Assembly: GCA_031002005.1 (NCBI GenBank) | Contig: CM061914.1 | Span: 14,184,148-14,248,147, forward strand | Direction of reading: 5' to 3' | Length of the DNA stretch: 64,000 nucleotides | From: Vandiemenella viatica | Taxonomy: Eukaryota > Arthropoda > Insecta > Orthoptera > Morabidae | Part shown: in pieces, positions 54,700 to 64,000 of the stretch | Layout: each line of letters opens with the position of its first letter | How positions within the stretch are numbered: position 1 is the stretch's first letter | Program-made: the position numbers and the translations under genes | The notes under the pieces: generated by a model | The model's database searches: none | What the model saw: only the letters and a program-made list of their open reading frames with translations | What the model was told of the DNA's origin: nothing

Positions 54700-57600
54700 T
54701 TTCCAACCAAATGTCAACCTCTCCTTCACGTGGTGCACCCTGTTTACACGGACGAGGCTCTGGCGAATGAATGATTCCCGGTATAAGGAGTCACCCACTG
54801 CTTGCCAACGGCCTCCGAAAGGAGGGCGGAAGAGCGGGGAGTGTTCCAGGGCACCCTCTTGCCCTTGGGGTTGGAAACGGCCCCTAAAGGAGGATGAATC
54901 AGAAATGATCAACGGCATGGGAATGCAGAAGGCAATGGGAAACCACTGCATTAAAGACACAAAGGGTATTCCGAGAACATGTAATCCTTTCAAATTACAT
55001 ATATCATGATGGCTTCTTCCTGGGTAAAATATTCCGGAGGTAAAATAGTCCCCCAATCGGATCTCCGGGTGGGGACTGCTCAGGGAGGAGTCATCAGAAT
55101 GGATAGAAACATTCTACGAGTCGGAGCATGGAATGTTAGAAGTCTGAATAGGGCAGGTAGATTAGAAAACCTAAAAAGGGAGATGGAACGACTTAAGTTA
55201 GATGTTGTTGGGATTAGCGAGATTAAATGCAGGGACGCACAGGATTTCTGGTCTGGGGAACACAGGATAATTAGCACACAAGCTGTCAATGGAGTCACTG
55301 GTGTAGGATTTGTAATGAATAAGAGAGTAGGGAAATGGGTGAGTTATTATGAACAGTTCAGTGACAGGATTATTTTGATGAGGTTAGAAACTAAGCCCGT
55401 CCCAACCACGTTAGTACAAGTGTACATGCCAACGTCACAAGAAGATGACGAAGAAATAGAGAAAATGTACACCGAAATTGAAGAATTAATCCAATATGTG
55501 AAAGGGGAGGAAAATCTAATAATCATTGGGTGATTGGAATGCAATAGTGGGAGAAGGAAAACAGGATAATACTGTAGGAAGTTTTGGTCTAGGAGAAAGA
55601 AATGAGCGAGGAAGCAGGTTGTTAGAATTTTGTGAAAGATATAAGCTAGTATTGGCGAACACACTGTTTAAGAACCATGCAAGAAGAATATACACCTGGA
55701 AACGTCCTGGGGATACAGGCAGATATCAGCTAGATTATATCATGGTCAAACAACGATTCAGGAATCAAGTTCTAGACTGTAAGGCTTACCCAGGAGCAGA
55801 CATAGACTCTGACCATAATTTGATAGTGATGAAGTGCAGGCTGAAATTCAAGCGAATAAGGAATTAGCATAAGCAGAACAGACTGGAAGTGAATAAACTC
55901 AAACAATCTAGCATGAGAGAAAAATTTGCAGAAATGGTAGACTTAGATCTAAGAAGTAACTCTGAAAGGAGCTCAACCGAGGACGAATGGAATGCTTTAA
56001 AGACCGAAATAATGAAAGCTGGTAAAGAGACATTAGGCTTTAGGAAACAAGCTGCCCGAAAACCTTGGATCACAGAAGAACAGAATTTTGGAGAAATGAA
56101 GAAAAGAGGTGTGAACATTAAAGATGCCGATGGAAAACCTGTTTTAAGCTCAGACGATAGAGCTAACCGATGGAAGGAATACATTGAGAAACTGTATGAT
56201 GGGGACGACTTGAATAATAGCGTAATGGAAAAGGAAGGCGATGTCAACATTGATGACTTAGGAGATCCTGTTTTGAGGACAGAGTTTTATAGAGCTTTGA
56301 ATAACTTGAAAGCAAATAAGGCAGTTGGAATTGATGAGATCCCTGCAGAACTTCTTAAATCCCTAGGAGAAGAAGGAATCGAAAGATTATTCAAGTTGAT
56401 ATCAAAAAGTTATGAAACAGGAGAAATTCCAACTGATTTTAATAAAAATATCATCTTCACACTTCCGAAGAAAGCACAAGCCGACAGATGTGAGAATTAT
56501 AGCACTATTAGTCTAACAACACATGCTTCAAAATTACTGACCAGAATAATATACAGAAGAATGGAAAGGGTAGTAGACGACATAGTAGGTGAAGATCAGT
56601 TTGGGTTTAGGAAAAATCGTGGTACTAGGAAAGCAATTCTGGCTTTAAGATTAATACTTGAAAGGCGGATCAAGAAAAACAAAGATACTTTTATGGCATT
56701 TGTTGATTTAGAAAAAGCTTTTGATAATGTTAGGTGGGACAAGATGTTTAAAATTTTAAAGAAGTCAGGTCTAAAGTATCGAGATAGAAGAATACTTTAT
56801 AAACTGTATAAGAATCAAGTGGCTGTAATAAAAGTAGAGAATCATGAGAGACAAGCATCAGTTAAAAGGGCGTGAGACAAGGTTGTAGTCTATCCCCGTT
56901 AATATTCAACTTGTATGTAGAGGAAGCAATAAAGAAAGTTAAGGAAAAATTTTCATGTGGCATAAGTGTTCAGGGAGAAAATAATTAGTATGCTACGATT
57001 TGCTGATGACATTGTCGTTAGCAGAAACGGCTGAGGACATTGAGAAATTACTGAATGGCATGAGCAAAATACTGAAGGAAGATTTTGGACTGAATATAAA
57101 TCAAAGCAAGACTAAAGTGATGAAATGTAGCAGAAATGATACCAATACCAGTAGATTAAATATAAAAATAGGATCGGATGCAATAGGATAAGTAAGTGAA
57201 TTCTGTTACTTGGGAAGCAAAATTACAACCGATGGCCGAAGCAAGAATGATGTTAAAAGCAGAATAGCACTATCAAAAAGAGCCTTCATGAAAAAGAGAA
57301 ATCTTTTGGTTTCAAATATTGATCTAGGTATTAGAAAAAACTTTTTAAAACTCTATGTGTGGAGCACAGCGCTTTACGGTAGTGAAACATGGACTTTAGG
57401 AATACCAGAAAGAAGGAAAATTGAAGCATTTGGAATGTGATGTTACAGAAGAATGCTGAAAATTAAGTGGACAGACAAAGTAAGAAATGAACGAGTTTTG
57501 GAAATGATGGGTGAGGAAAGAAGTTTGTGGAAGAAGCTTACAGAAAGAAGAGACAGGCTGGTAGGTCATATATTGAGACATGCTGGATTAGTTAATTTGC

Positions 57601-57790
57601 TGGTGGAGGGAACGGTCGAAGGTAAGAACTGTAGAGGAAGACAGAGATTAGAATATATGAAGCAGATAATTGAGGACGTGGGTTGTAGGGGATATGTAGA
57701 TATGAAGAGGCTATCACAAGATAGGAATAGATGGAGGATTGCATCAAACCAGTCTAAAGACTGATGACAGCAAAAAAAAAAAAAAAAAAA
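54700..57790 (+). mobile_element. Nearly full-length RTE-like LINE
   Basis: A GC-richer 5' UTR (54700-55005) is shared with the orphan fragment at 4745. Coding (55006-57764) and a very short 3' end follow, then a poly(A) run at 57771-57791. Coding shows one nonsense codon, several frameshifts and one internal deletion. The endonuclease is of the type behind the 'craniofacial development protein 2-like' genes derived from RTE elements. Confidence 0.88.
55006..57764 (+). pseudogene. RTE-like ORF2: APE endonuclease plus reverse transcriptase
   Basis: ILRVGAWNVRSLNRAGRLEN, LDVVGISEIKCRDAQDFWSG, VGFVMNKRV and VQVYMPTSQEDDEEIEK are endonuclease blocks. A one-base insertion at about 55531 breaks [14 protein letters not shown] and [12 protein letters not shown] follow. 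An in-frame TAG at 55865 and a deletion after KPWITEEQNF precede the RT: KANKAVGIDEIPAELLKSLG, QFGFRKNRGTRKAIL, TFMAFVDLEKAFDNVRWDKM (first Asp), VRQGCSLSPLIFNLYVE (after a shift at ~56867) and LRFADDIVV (FADD, ~56995). FCYLGSKITTDGRSKNDV, STALYGSETWTL, RLVGHILRHAGL follow, ending ASNQSKD-stop. Confidence 0.9.
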
Positions 57791-57791
57791 A

Positions 57792-57871
57792 ACACAGCCA
57801 CATGCAGAATGGACATGACTGTTGGGGGTAGTGGGGGAAGCAGCGATAATATAATTGGAAATATTAATTGC

Positions 57872-57887
<16 letters not shown>
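57792..57887 (-). mobile_element. Penelope 3' region scrap, minus orientation
   Basis: GTGGGGGAAGCAGCGATAAT..ATAATTGG parallels 48350-48385 (GGTAGGCGGAGCAATGATAA). It is separated from the plus-strand Penelope piece at 58153 by a SINE. Confidence 0.5.
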
Positions 57888-57917
<30 letters not shown>

Positions 57918-58152
57918 TTATGGCTTTACACCTTGCTGACATTGAAGTCATTAGAGGTGTGAAAGGATGGGGAACAAGGAACAGGAAGGAATTTTGGCGA
58001 TAGCTTTTTGATGAAAGCATACCGGCATTCACCTGGAGTTATTTGGTGAAACCATGGAAAAGCCAAATCTGGATGCCTGGACGAGAATTTGAACTGGCAT
58101 TCTCCCGAATGCGAGGCCAGAGTGTTAACTGCGCACCCACCATGCTCCGTGA
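57888..58152 (-). mobile_element. tRNA-derived SINE (family of 3442 and 39140)
   Basis: The T-run at 57888-57914 is its poly(A) tail. In sense, the head has GGTGGGTGCGCAGTTAACAC (A-box region) and CCAGTTCAAATTC (B box), then CTGGCATCCAGATTTGG, CCATGG and the rest of the body. More diverged than the other two copies. Confidence 0.82.
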
Positions 58153-58668
58153 TAGAAAACAACACAAAAAATGGGCACCTTTAAAGTGGAGAAATAAAAG
58201 TAATAAAAATTATAAAAATGTATATAAATAAAATAGAATTTATTTAATATGGTATATATCTACATAAAATTTAACTTAACCGTAATATATATTAATAATT
58301 AATTATGATTAATTTTCATGAAAATATAGTTCTATTTTTTTTAATAATATATTTTTATTTATATTTTTAAAATGTTTATTACTATTATTTTTTTCCTCTT
58401 TTAAAGGTCCCCGTTTTCTTATGTTGTGTTCTTTCTTGTAATTAATACTTGTGATTATATTCTCGTTGCTTTCCTTACCACCTCCTATAGTCGAATCCAT
58501 TCCACATGTGGCTTTGCACAAGCCTAGCCACGTGTTTCTATCTTGTTGACAATGGATTTTGCCATAAATACTGTGTTTTGTGTAAATTTCCCCCCCCCCC
58601 CTCCCTGCCTTCCTCCCTTCAACTTTGGTGAATGTTGGGTATAATTTATATTTTTCTTCCATATAGAA
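58153..58668 (+). mobile_element. Penelope terminal-repeat region, plus orientation
   Basis: CACCTCCTATAGTCGAATCC..CACATGTGGCTTTGCACAAG and CCCTTCAACTTTGGTGAATG, TTGGGTATAATTTATATTT at 58612-58650, preceded by a C-run. The hammerhead-like stem is not recognisable in this copy. Confidence 0.6.
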
Positions 58669-59001
58669 GGAAACAAATTACATAGAAAAATATTTTACAG
58701 ACCAAACAAACAGTGAATCATCATGTCAAGTAGAAGTCAATACATTTCTAAGTTAATGGAAGGATGGCATCAATATACAAAAAAACAAAAAATGGTTGAA
58801 ATTATTTGCTTATAATTTAATATAATTGTTTCCCATCAAACTCAATAATACTATTATAAATTTTTTAAACATTTAAAATTAGTTTTCTATTATTGTTTCC
58901 TTAGAGGGGCTCTATTAAAATGCAAATTTACTGCAAAATATTATTTCTATGCATTATTATTTTATAGCAGTGCCTACTTAATAAGTTGTCTGTTTATTTA
59001 G
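58669..59001. other. End of the last FAR intron, nothing recognised
   Basis: AT-rich; ends GTCTGTTTATTTAG, the acceptor for the final exon. Confidence 0.5.
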
Positions 59002-59191
59002 ACTGTACTGGCTGAGCCGGGCTATAGATGTATTAATCTACACCGTGTTGCTGTGGCTACTCTACTCGTGGTCTGGACCTCTGGTGAGCTGCCTCGAGTT
59101 TCTGCTGAGCCGAGTTTTAACTGTGTTCCATAATGCCCCAGTAGTGAGAGTGCTTGCTGAAGATGTGCCTTCCTCATCTGACTCCCTGTGA
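59002..59191 (+). CDS. Fatty acyl-CoA reductase, last coding exon with stop
   Basis: The first base completes an Arg codon (AG|A) from 45600-45601. The frame then reads LYWLSRAIDVLIYTVLLWLL, YSWSGPLVSCLEFLLSRVLT, VFHNAPVVRVLAEDVPSSSD and SL-TGA (59189-59191). A strongly hydrophobic segment (about residues 8-30 of the exon) fits the C-terminal membrane anchor usual in insect FARs after the FAR_C domain. The exon is too short and motif-poor to be called alone. The support is correct phase, good acceptor, codon openness and the expected position after FAR_C. Confidence 0.85.
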
Positions 59192-61110
59192 CAAAAACAC
59201 TGCTGCCATCTAATATAAGTTTATATTTATACTTGTAGATAGGAAAAAGAAGAATGCTCCATAATTGTGATTGCTTTATAATGTCAAATAGAGTTGAATA
59301 TTCATGTTCAAAATTGTGGTTGCCTTCAAGTATGATGAAACACAGCAGTTTTTCACCATTTTCTGCCTAATAAATGAATGGATGACGACTATCTACAAGG
59401 ACTGATTTTGCCAGCTATTGTAATAATGTGACATATTTCAGCTAATGTATAACTGAAATACTGTAAATACACAGGCGTTCCTTAATTTTATATTTCGTTT
59501 TAATTTACTATTATTTTTCTCTTTATTCTATGCAACAGTGATATTAGATCAAGCCAAGTACAAACACAGGTGTTAAATTTTTAATTCATTTAGTTGGATA
59601 AGTCAGTAGATTTTCAAGCCCATTCAAGAGATTTTGACATGCATCTCAAATTATTTTAGCTGAAAATGTATTACAATTAAAAACAAAAAACACTAATGTT
59701 TAATGAAGTGCCAATTTTTTATAGTAAGAATAGGATAATTGTAAATATTTTAAAGTTTGCTTTTATGTTCGTTGTGGCCCTCCAATCTTCCTCTGTAGTA
59801 GTGTGCTAAATTTTTATTTTTCTGGGTGAAGGAATTTTGACAGAATAAGAATTTACAGAGCTAAAAAGAAATGAATGTTTGAATTAGTTTGTTTTGGTTA
59901 ATGATATGCTGGTATTTTATTTACACCTATATTTATGAGTTCATAGTGCTTTAAACTTTTTCATAATTTGTTATATTCCTCATTTTTAAATAAGTTGTTC
60001 AAGACACCCTAAAGCATTGAACTCAGTATGTCCCTTGTTTATATATATATTTATTTTATATATTTGTGAGATTTCATATCACATTATATTATCACTGATA
60101 TTTGACACCGTGTCCAGATGAAACATTTTATGATTTGAAATCAAATTAAGCATCAATATTTTGTCTTATTTGCTTCTACACCCACACATATTCTTGTGAG
60201 TAAATTTTTCTCATCTTAAAGTAACTACAAATTTTTCTACTGCAGAAACATCCCACACTGCATAATTTTCACAACAGATAAGTCTTCCTCTATAATGTCA
60301 AGCAAATCCTCAAAAGATGTCTCTGACATACTAAAGTAGTTTAAAAATTTTTTTTCTTCATTTCTCAATTCTGCGTACTTAAACATACTATCATTTAAAA
60401 TTGGATGCATCCTATGTCATCTACTTTCTCTCTCTCTCTTTTTGTCATTGGTCCAGAAGAAAGGACCTAGCCGTCTTATCTCTGGCACAATGATACAACC
60501 GACCTTCAAGTTGTGGACTAATCTTAGTTTCTAAATTGTTGGTGCACATGCTGCAACACAACTGCTTCATCCTACTTTATTTTGTATTCTGTTTACTGAG
60601 TGAATGCTACTACCTCTACAAAATCACGTCAATGAAAAATAGATTTGAAATGCACTACAAAAACCATAAGCAAAATGCCTCATCTAGACATGGGATAACT
60701 GTTTAGTAAGCAATAGAATAGTTGCCTGTAGAAACTATTGTTGTTATACTGCTGTCATTAATACACACCAATAAAATTTGACAGGGAATGAGAAGGGAAA
60801 CCCTAAAGATATAAAAACCCTTATTACAATGGTTTCAGTGCATGTGTTGTTGAAAGACTGAAACTCAATATGAACAGTTCAAAATGGAAAAAAAAAAAAT
60901 GGCTGTGAAAGCTTCAGTTCTGGTCTTTTGTGTTAACTTTTTAAACTGAAATACATTTCCTATTTTTAATTAATAACTGTTACGATATACTTTGCATCCA
61001 AATGACAGTCAATAAACAAATTGTTAACATTCAATAAAATGTACATGAATAATTCAATTCAATGTTACACTATGTTGATTTTGTTTTTATATTTTGAAAT
61101 AAAGTTGTTT
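59192..61110 (+). other. Probable FAR 3' UTR with several poly(A) signals
   Basis: AATAAA hexamers occur at 59369-59374, 60770-60775, 61033-61038 and 61098-61103. The first is 178 bp past the stop and is the simplest choice; the later ones would give a UTR of up to ~1.9 kb. No transposon is recognised in this interval, consistent with transcribed UTR, but this is inference. Confidence 0.45.
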
Positions 61111-62439
61111 AAAATAGGATAATTTTTGTATAACTAAGAGATGTTTTCAGTTTTGGAACCTACTTTGTTCTGTACGTTATAGTTACAAAAAAACAGCTTT
61201 TTGTGTACACTGTTGTTAGCATATGTGAGATCAGAAAACTGTTAGCACAACAAATAAGATAAATAATCTATGTCAGTGGGCATTACCCTATTGTAAGCCA
61301 TTTATGTGGTATGTCGCGAAATATGTTCTCTCAGCTCGAACTTAGTCCTATTTAAAGTTTGCAAATTCTTCATGCACAGTTCTAGCAGCAGGTTAATTTA
61401 ATTTTAAATAGTTCGTTATTGCCATCAGGTCGCCAGGTGATGTACCAAATTAGCTCAAAAGAGGAGATGGATAAATAATTTTAAAAAAGTCATCAAGTAC
61501 TGTACCACAAACTTAAGTCCACCACACGTTTATTGCAATAGCTTAGAACAACGAACCGGTTGGCCACCACCACATTTTGAATATTAAGGCTAATCGAAAC
61601 TTCATCAACTGTAGATTGCAGAATTCTTCAAGATAAAAGGAAATTAATAATCTTGTCAACTTTACGCCAAGTTATTTTTAATTTCACAATTAATATTCTT
61701 CTGCATTCCTGCACTGTTCAAACTTTATATAACGAACCCATTGTCCCAGCTAAACACATTCAGCCCTCTTGATGCTGCTTAATACACCGCACCGGAAGGT
61801 GACTGTGGCGTCACACTATGATTAAATATTAATCCATTGTATAGCTTTTCTGTACCATGGTGAAAATAGGATGCTGTTTGTATGCTAAACAGAATAACAT
61901 TCCTAGCCATTCAACTCTGTATATGGAAGAATTTGCCAAAATAATATTAAAATACTTGTAATTAGTGAGTTTACAAGTTAATAAAAATAAGACTTTTCTT
62001 TGATTTTGTTTCTTTATCAAATATGTAAAACCCCAATATTCCTGTGGCATAAGCAAATATTACAAGCATCTACCACACAAAACATTTATAGATAAAAATG
62101 TTATGTTCAATTAGATTTGTTGAAATTGTTTAATTATTATCACTCTCTGAGGCACATATTTAAAGCAAAATCTGTACTGGCAATAAAAGATATTGATTGA
62201 ATATTAATTGTGTAGCCTTATATGTTTTCTAGACAGTGAAATGAGAAAAGAATATATAGTCTGGTATAAGGTTATAAGCATTTCAATTACTATGAAATTT
62301 GATCTAACATGCATGAATTTTGAATAAAAATTTAAATAATTGTTTTACATTTAATCAGTTACTGGTATATTATAAATGGAATATTTTTTGCTTTGTCATA
62401 TATTATAATACTGAGAGAACTTAGATGATTGTTGGAGTG
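61111..62439. other. Intergenic or UTR-distal sequence, nothing recognised
   Basis: AT-rich; the open frame at 62056-61829 (minus) has no motif. Confidence 0.4.
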
Positions 62440-63240
62440 TGGTGCACTGGCAATCTTTTTTTTTTCCTCACCTTGTCGGTCCTGAGGGGAACATATAAAT
62501 TGTGGGTAAGACTCTTCTTTCATGTTGTTGGTAGCATACATAAATAAGACTCTCAGTAAGGGTATATACACAGGTACAATTTATTCACATCAGACATGTA
62601 CATTGATAACATTCTTGACTCCCCTTAACTGCTCCATAGGCCAGATTCCCATTACTTGGTTCTACTACTTGAATTCCCCATTACATCGCTTCAGTGGCTT
62701 TCTCCCACGTGTTACGGTGACTGTTTCTGGCGTAGACTTTAAGCGGCTCCTACTGTAGTCTGCCTAGCTCCGTCACTCCCTAGTTGTCAATGACGATCTG
62801 CCTGCGAGAGAGAGAGCGACTCAACTGATCCATCAAGTTCTATGCTAGAGCACCATGGTTGTGTTTTCAGCTCCCCTCCACGGCTACAACAGTGGGTACG
62901 ACCTCCAGCCAATAGTGACGATTGCTTCGCTACCATCTTCTTCCCAGTGTCGTCATGCTCCAGCGTAACTCTGATGACACTTTACTGTCATTGCTATCTA
63001 CAAAGCCTCTAACTGTTTTAATTTTCTGTTGTAACTGTGTTGGTTCTGATTGCAACTGTATGCAATTAACTCTTGCCCAGCTTTAGTAACTTTAGCCAAA
63101 AATTCCCCCGGGCTGACCACTACACCTTTCCCCCTGCACATCTGTTCTACTCAGATGAACATCTATTCTCTTCTGCTTCCCTTCTAATCTCCCCCTTATA
63201 AACAGTCTTCCCCCCCCCCCCAGTAAGTACACAGTTCTTT
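62440..63240. other. GC-richer unassigned block, possibly a decayed repeat
   Basis: Between a T-run (62457-62466) and a C-run (63211-63222) the composition changes, with phrases such as GACTCCCCTTAACTGCTCC, GCGAGAGAGAGAGCGACTC and TTCCCCCGGGCTGACCAC. It might be an old LTR or leader sequence. No coding motif, paired repeat or target duplication was found, so no family is claimed. Confidence 0.3.
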
Positions 63241-63264
63241 GATTTCTTTTTTCCTTACAATTAG

Positions 63265-63354
63265 GTATCTGAAGAAACATGTATTTGTGTACAATGGTTA
63301 TTGTGTTCATGACCACTACAACCCCAAGAGATTTAGATTCATTGAAATGTCAAG
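63265..63354 (+). CDS. Possible exon of an unidentified gene
   Basis: A clean pyrimidine tract (CTTTTTTCCTTACAATTAG) precedes 63265, and AAG|GTGAGA follows 63354. The 90 bp between are open and encode YLKKHVFVYNGYCVHDHYNP KRFRFIEMSR, a basic, aromatic-rich peptide with non-random composition. The next bases can also be read as a TGA stop in the same frame (63356-63358), so it could be a terminal exon instead. Family not recognised; no partner exon is certain. A second candidate at 63391-63517 would leave an implausibly short 36-bp intron. Confidence 0.3.
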
Positions 63355-63358
63355 GTGA

Positions 63359-64000
63359 GAATTTTTCATGAGTTCTGTTTCTATTGTGTACAGATATGTT
63401 AAATGAAGCAGTGATAGTAACAATGGCACCTAAAGATTTTATCAGGTTATTTTCAAAGACAGATGCAGTAACTACTATCCTGGCGTACTTTGGCTACTTG
63501 CATTATAAAATCTTCTGGTGAGTTTTGTGCCTGAGTTTCTTTGCGTAAAGTTTGCACTTGCGGCAAAGTTGGCTATACTTAACATTAGATTCTTTCTTTA
63601 ATATACATTTGCTTGTATACTAAAAATTTTAAGTATGTTAATAAGTTATGGAACATGAATGACAATGAATCACTATTACCTTCTAGTGTGCACTCACAGC
63701 TGAAGATTATGGTACTAAAAGCTGAAAGCAGAAGCACATAAGTTATTTGTACTGTAGATCTAATACAAACAAGTAAATCCCCACAGGAGACTCAAATGAA
63801 GAGTCCAGGATAAAAAGGAGAGATGCCTAATTTCAGACAACATTTATATTTTCATTGCATCATATATGACAGATAAAAACTTTCATGCTATACATTATGG
63901 GAAGGATGCAAGTTCTATGTTACTGAGTAATCAACAGGTTATCGGGGGGTTCTGCATGTTGCTTGGCTTCTGTCTCAGTAAGCTCTTTTAAATCCCTGGA
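63359..64000. other. Window end, nothing certain
   Basis: An open segment 63400-63518 (ending TATAAAATCTTCTG|GTGAGT) looks exon-like but lacks a supported partner. The rest is AT-rich and unrecognised. Confidence 0.3.

Noticed and set aside
63391..63518. Second exon-like segment ending CTTCTG|GTGAGT
   Set aside because: Would need a 36-bp intron after 63354 and hits a TGA at once in the linked frame; left as unresolved sequence.

Overview
This window comes from a large, repeat-rich animal genome, most likely an insect of the locust/grasshopper type (Orthoptera). The evidence is one insect-style fatty acyl-CoA reductase (FAR) gene with introns of 10.6, 24.7 and 13.4 kb, each packed with nested arthropod transposons. 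There is no prokaryotic gene organisation, and no array or operon. The species is inferred, not proven.

The host gene lies on the + strand. Four exons at 9546-9738, 20386-20628, 45344-45601 and 59002-59191 join in one frame (every junction is phase 2, every intron GT..AG). They encode the last ~293 residues of a FAR: the end of the NAD(P)-binding reductase domain, the linker, the C-terminal 'sterile' (FAR_C) domain and a terminal hydrophobic anchor. The 5' exons lie upstream of this window.

Most of the rest is mobile DNA. 1-3433: a CR1-type LINE with a PHD-finger plus SGNH-esterase ORF1. 3442-9500: SINEs, an orphan LINE 5' UTR, a degenerate minisatellite, a LINE tail and a Penelope fragment. 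10372-17097: a 6.7-kb element with ~230-bp inverted repeats, carrying a decayed gene with PIN/FEN-nuclease-like acidic motifs; it was later hit by a mariner (in the left repeat) and a foldback element (in the gene). 17795-20241: a Tc1 element, a MITE and an eroded mariner-like element. 21890-25625: LINEs nested inside LINEs, with a clean 13-bp target duplication. 25632-28418: Helitron-like and foldback repeats. 29280-30990: a THAP-domain DNA transposon remnant. 32215-33990: a Penelope element interrupted by an intronless fragment of the Polycomb gene Enhancer of zeste. 34619-38640: two LINEs. 40181-41479: a second mariner. 47793-50745: Penelope copies, one split by a hAT-like element with an 8-bp duplication. 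50807-52038: a third mariner. 53465-54110: a ~170-bp tandem repeat. 54170-58665: Penelope terminal repeats around a nearly full-length RTE-like LINE and a SINE.

No mobile element appears to encode an intact protein; nearly all coding copies have frameshifts or stops. The strongest leads are the long-TIR element with the PIN-like gene, the covarying hammerhead-like stem-loop in the Penelope terminal repeats, the E(z) fragment inside a Penelope element, and the sequence block shared by a SINE family and the 3' UTR of a CR1-like LINE. After the FAR stop codon (59,192-64,000) the sequence is AT-rich with several poly(A) signals, plus one unassigned exon-like segment at 63265.
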